Assembly: GCA_002748705.1 (NCBI GenBank)
Contig: PDSZ01000052.1
Span: 1-42,162, forward strand
From: Candidatus Fermentibacterota bacterium
Lineage (GTDB): Bacteria > Fermentibacterota > Fermentibacteria > Fermentibacterales > Fermentibacteraceae
Direction: 5' to 3'
Length of the DNA: 42,162 bases
Shown here: piece by piece, positions 41,108 through 42,162 of the stretch
Numbering within the stretch: the first letter of the stretch is position 1
How the letters are laid out: each line of letters opens with the position of its first letter
Notes under the pieces: model-generated
What the model was told of the DNA's origin: nothing
The model's input: the letters and a program-made list of their open reading frames with translations, nothing else
Database searches by the model: none
Program-made: the position numbers and the translations under genes

Positions 41108-42015
41108 CAAAACTGTACTACGATGTGGGTGAGATAGGCTGGTCCATGTATCTGGCTGCCCATATAAGATATCTCCATGAGAACAGAAGGCCTGCAGCAG
41201 TTGCCACAGCGGAAGCAAAGCGAGTTTTCTACAGAGGAACTGCCTCTGAAATACTGCCTGTTCCTTTTGAGTGGAAGGAGAAATTCGGAGGTTTCCCTTC
41301 TGACGGAGGCCATCTTTACAATCCCGTAACAAGAAGGCGCATAAAAGACCATCAGATTCTCTCGGAGCCTTTTAGAAAAGCTTATCCAGGTTATGATGTT
41401 GTCACACGGTATGGAACCTTTCCAAATGAGAGAACCTTTGCCCCTTACAACCACTCGGAAGAGGCTGAGGAGTTTGTAAGAGAAACCTTTCAGCAGAGAA
41501 AGGCGATACTGATCTTTCCCAGGCACAGAGGTTCTAAATTCAAAGGCCGCAACATCCCCAGAAGGTACTGGGAGATAATAGCGGATGCTCTCTGTGAAAG
41601 ATTCCCTGAAAACACAGTTGCAGCTTTCGGCAGCAGAAACGGAGCCTATACCGACCTTAGTGTTTCCAGAGAAAACTACATGAATCTGGTTGGAAGAAAT
41701 GATGCAGTATCACTGGACTGGATGACAGCCCTCTGCAACACCGGCTTTGCCAGAGCTGCTGTGGGCAACCAGTCGGGAACTGTGAAGATGACCCTTCTCT
41801 GCGGTACTCCCACTTTCATATTCGGCCATGAGGAGCACAGACATACAGTTACCGAAAACTGGGCAGGCACAAAAGTAGGATTCTACCGCGCAGGCCCTCT
41901 GGTGAAATGGGACAGAAAAGCCTCTCTCTTCGGATACAGAATAAAAAGTCTTACAAAATTCATTGACCAGGTAATTGATTTTGTGGAACAGGTTCAGCCT
42001 GTTGTCAAACATTAG
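41104..42015 (+). CDS. GT9-like glycosyltransferase (heptosyltransferase-type), tentative
   Basis: A 303-residue protein starting at ATG 41104, overlapping the transporter stop. The N-terminal half is a Rossmann-like domain (YYDVGEIGWSMYLAAHIRYL). The C-terminal half has ILIFPRHRG, RRYWEIIADALCERFPENTV, AAFGSRNGAYTDLSV, NLVGRNDAVSLDWMTALCN and AAVGNQSGTVKMTLLCGTP. The order of a strand-helix, a G-S-R loop and a final N-Q-S-G-T-x-K loop resembles family-9 heptosyltransferases, whose D/E donor-binding and S-G-T-K loops look similar. Exact family is uncertain. The 147 bases to the window end hold nothing supported. Confidence 0.5.
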   Translation: MTKLYYDVGEIGWSMYLAAHIRYLHENRRPAAVATAEAKRVFYRGTASEILPVPFEWKEKFGGFPSDGGHLYNPVTRRRIKDHQILSEPFRKAYPGYDVVTRYGTFPNERTFAPYNHSEEAEEFVRETFQQRKAILIFPRHRGSKFKGRNIPRRYWEIIADALCERFPENTVAAFGSRNGAYTDLSVSRENYMNLVGRNDAVSLDWMTALCNTGFARAAVGNQSGTVKMTLLCGTPTFIFGHEEHRHTVTENWAGTKVGFYRAGPLVKWDRKASLFGYRIKSLTKFIDQVIDFVEQVQPVVKH

Positions 42016-42162
42016 CTTTGAACTCTGCAGTTACTTATCCGCCTTCGTGTTTCGGATTCAGTGGAACCGCACCTGCTGTCTGTCATTTTCGCCATTATGG
42101 CTGAACAACCTTTCTTTTCTCGATCCATTGAAATACCAGAGACAACTGACCACTATCGGAAT

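Noticed and set aside
1..42162. tRNA, rRNA or CRISPR arrays
   Set aside because: No conserved tRNA arm, rRNA core or regularly spaced repeat was noticed on either strand; a tRNA and CRISPR search program would settle this.

Overview
The window looks like a chromosomal contig from an uncultured Gram-negative bacterium of the FCB group, perhaps near Fermentibacteria or Fibrobacterota. The evidence is indirect. There are several large secreted proteins whose C-termini end in a Por/FlgD-like sorting domain (NPNP or NPF, then a small beta-sandwich, then a terminal strand). There are also lipoproteins with clear lipoboxes, the end of a TonB-dependent receptor, and a feoA-feoA-feoB arrangement. No rRNA, tRNA or CRISPR array was seen, so the phylum call is inference.

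Layout. 1-736: 3' end of an IS110-family transposase and its long non-coding tail. 737-1915: a probable outer-membrane beta-barrel protein and its terminator. 2238-6210: a ferrous-iron uptake operon (two feoA genes, feoB, a cysteine-rich feoC-like gene) convergent with a DtxR-family regulator; both carry the same TTAG-N6-CTAA palindrome upstream. 6322-8184: a HEAT-repeat plus metallo-beta-lactamase-fold protein with a decayed metal site. 8198-9602: a DUF1007-like gene and a NicO/RcnA-type nickel/cobalt transporter, both broken by frameshifts. 9628-12509: a canonical cobalamin riboswitch in front of a secreted beta-helix protein and a secreted beta-propeller protein, closed by a strong hairpin.

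12771-15177: an AT-rich foreign island. It holds the tail of a radical SAM/SPASM peptide maturase, a 25-codon ORF, a beta-propeller protein and the start of an ABC exporter, and is cut off by an IS200-type element. On the far side of that element (15178-16522) lie the last strands of a TonB-dependent receptor and a beta-propeller lipoprotein. Those two resemble a BtuB-BtuG pair and may belong with the riboswitch locus. 16497-23101: a minus-strand run of four secreted or lipoprotein genes, partly joined by 4-base overlaps; one has an in-frame stop.

23787-26982: acyl-CoA synthetase and a polysaccharide flippase, followed by an IS630 remnant. 27569-30721 (minus): a secreted propeller-like protein and an NPPY-type methyltransferase. 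31013-32431: a B12-binding-type radical SAM protein. 32621-36965: parE-parC-Nudix, joined by ATGA overlaps. 36966-38134: a small accessory patch with a broken RelE-like toxin, an orphan gene and inverted repeats. 38135-39097 (minus): purC. 39215-42015: APS kinase, an MFS transporter and a glycosyltransferase-like protein.

The most interesting theme is metal and cofactor acquisition. A Fe(II) regulon and a cobalamin/cobalt locus lie within about 15 kb. The cobalamin locus pairs a B12 riboswitch with sorted surface proteins (beta-helix, beta-propeller) rather than only with a receptor, and it is being eroded by frameshifts and an IS-mediated rearrangement.
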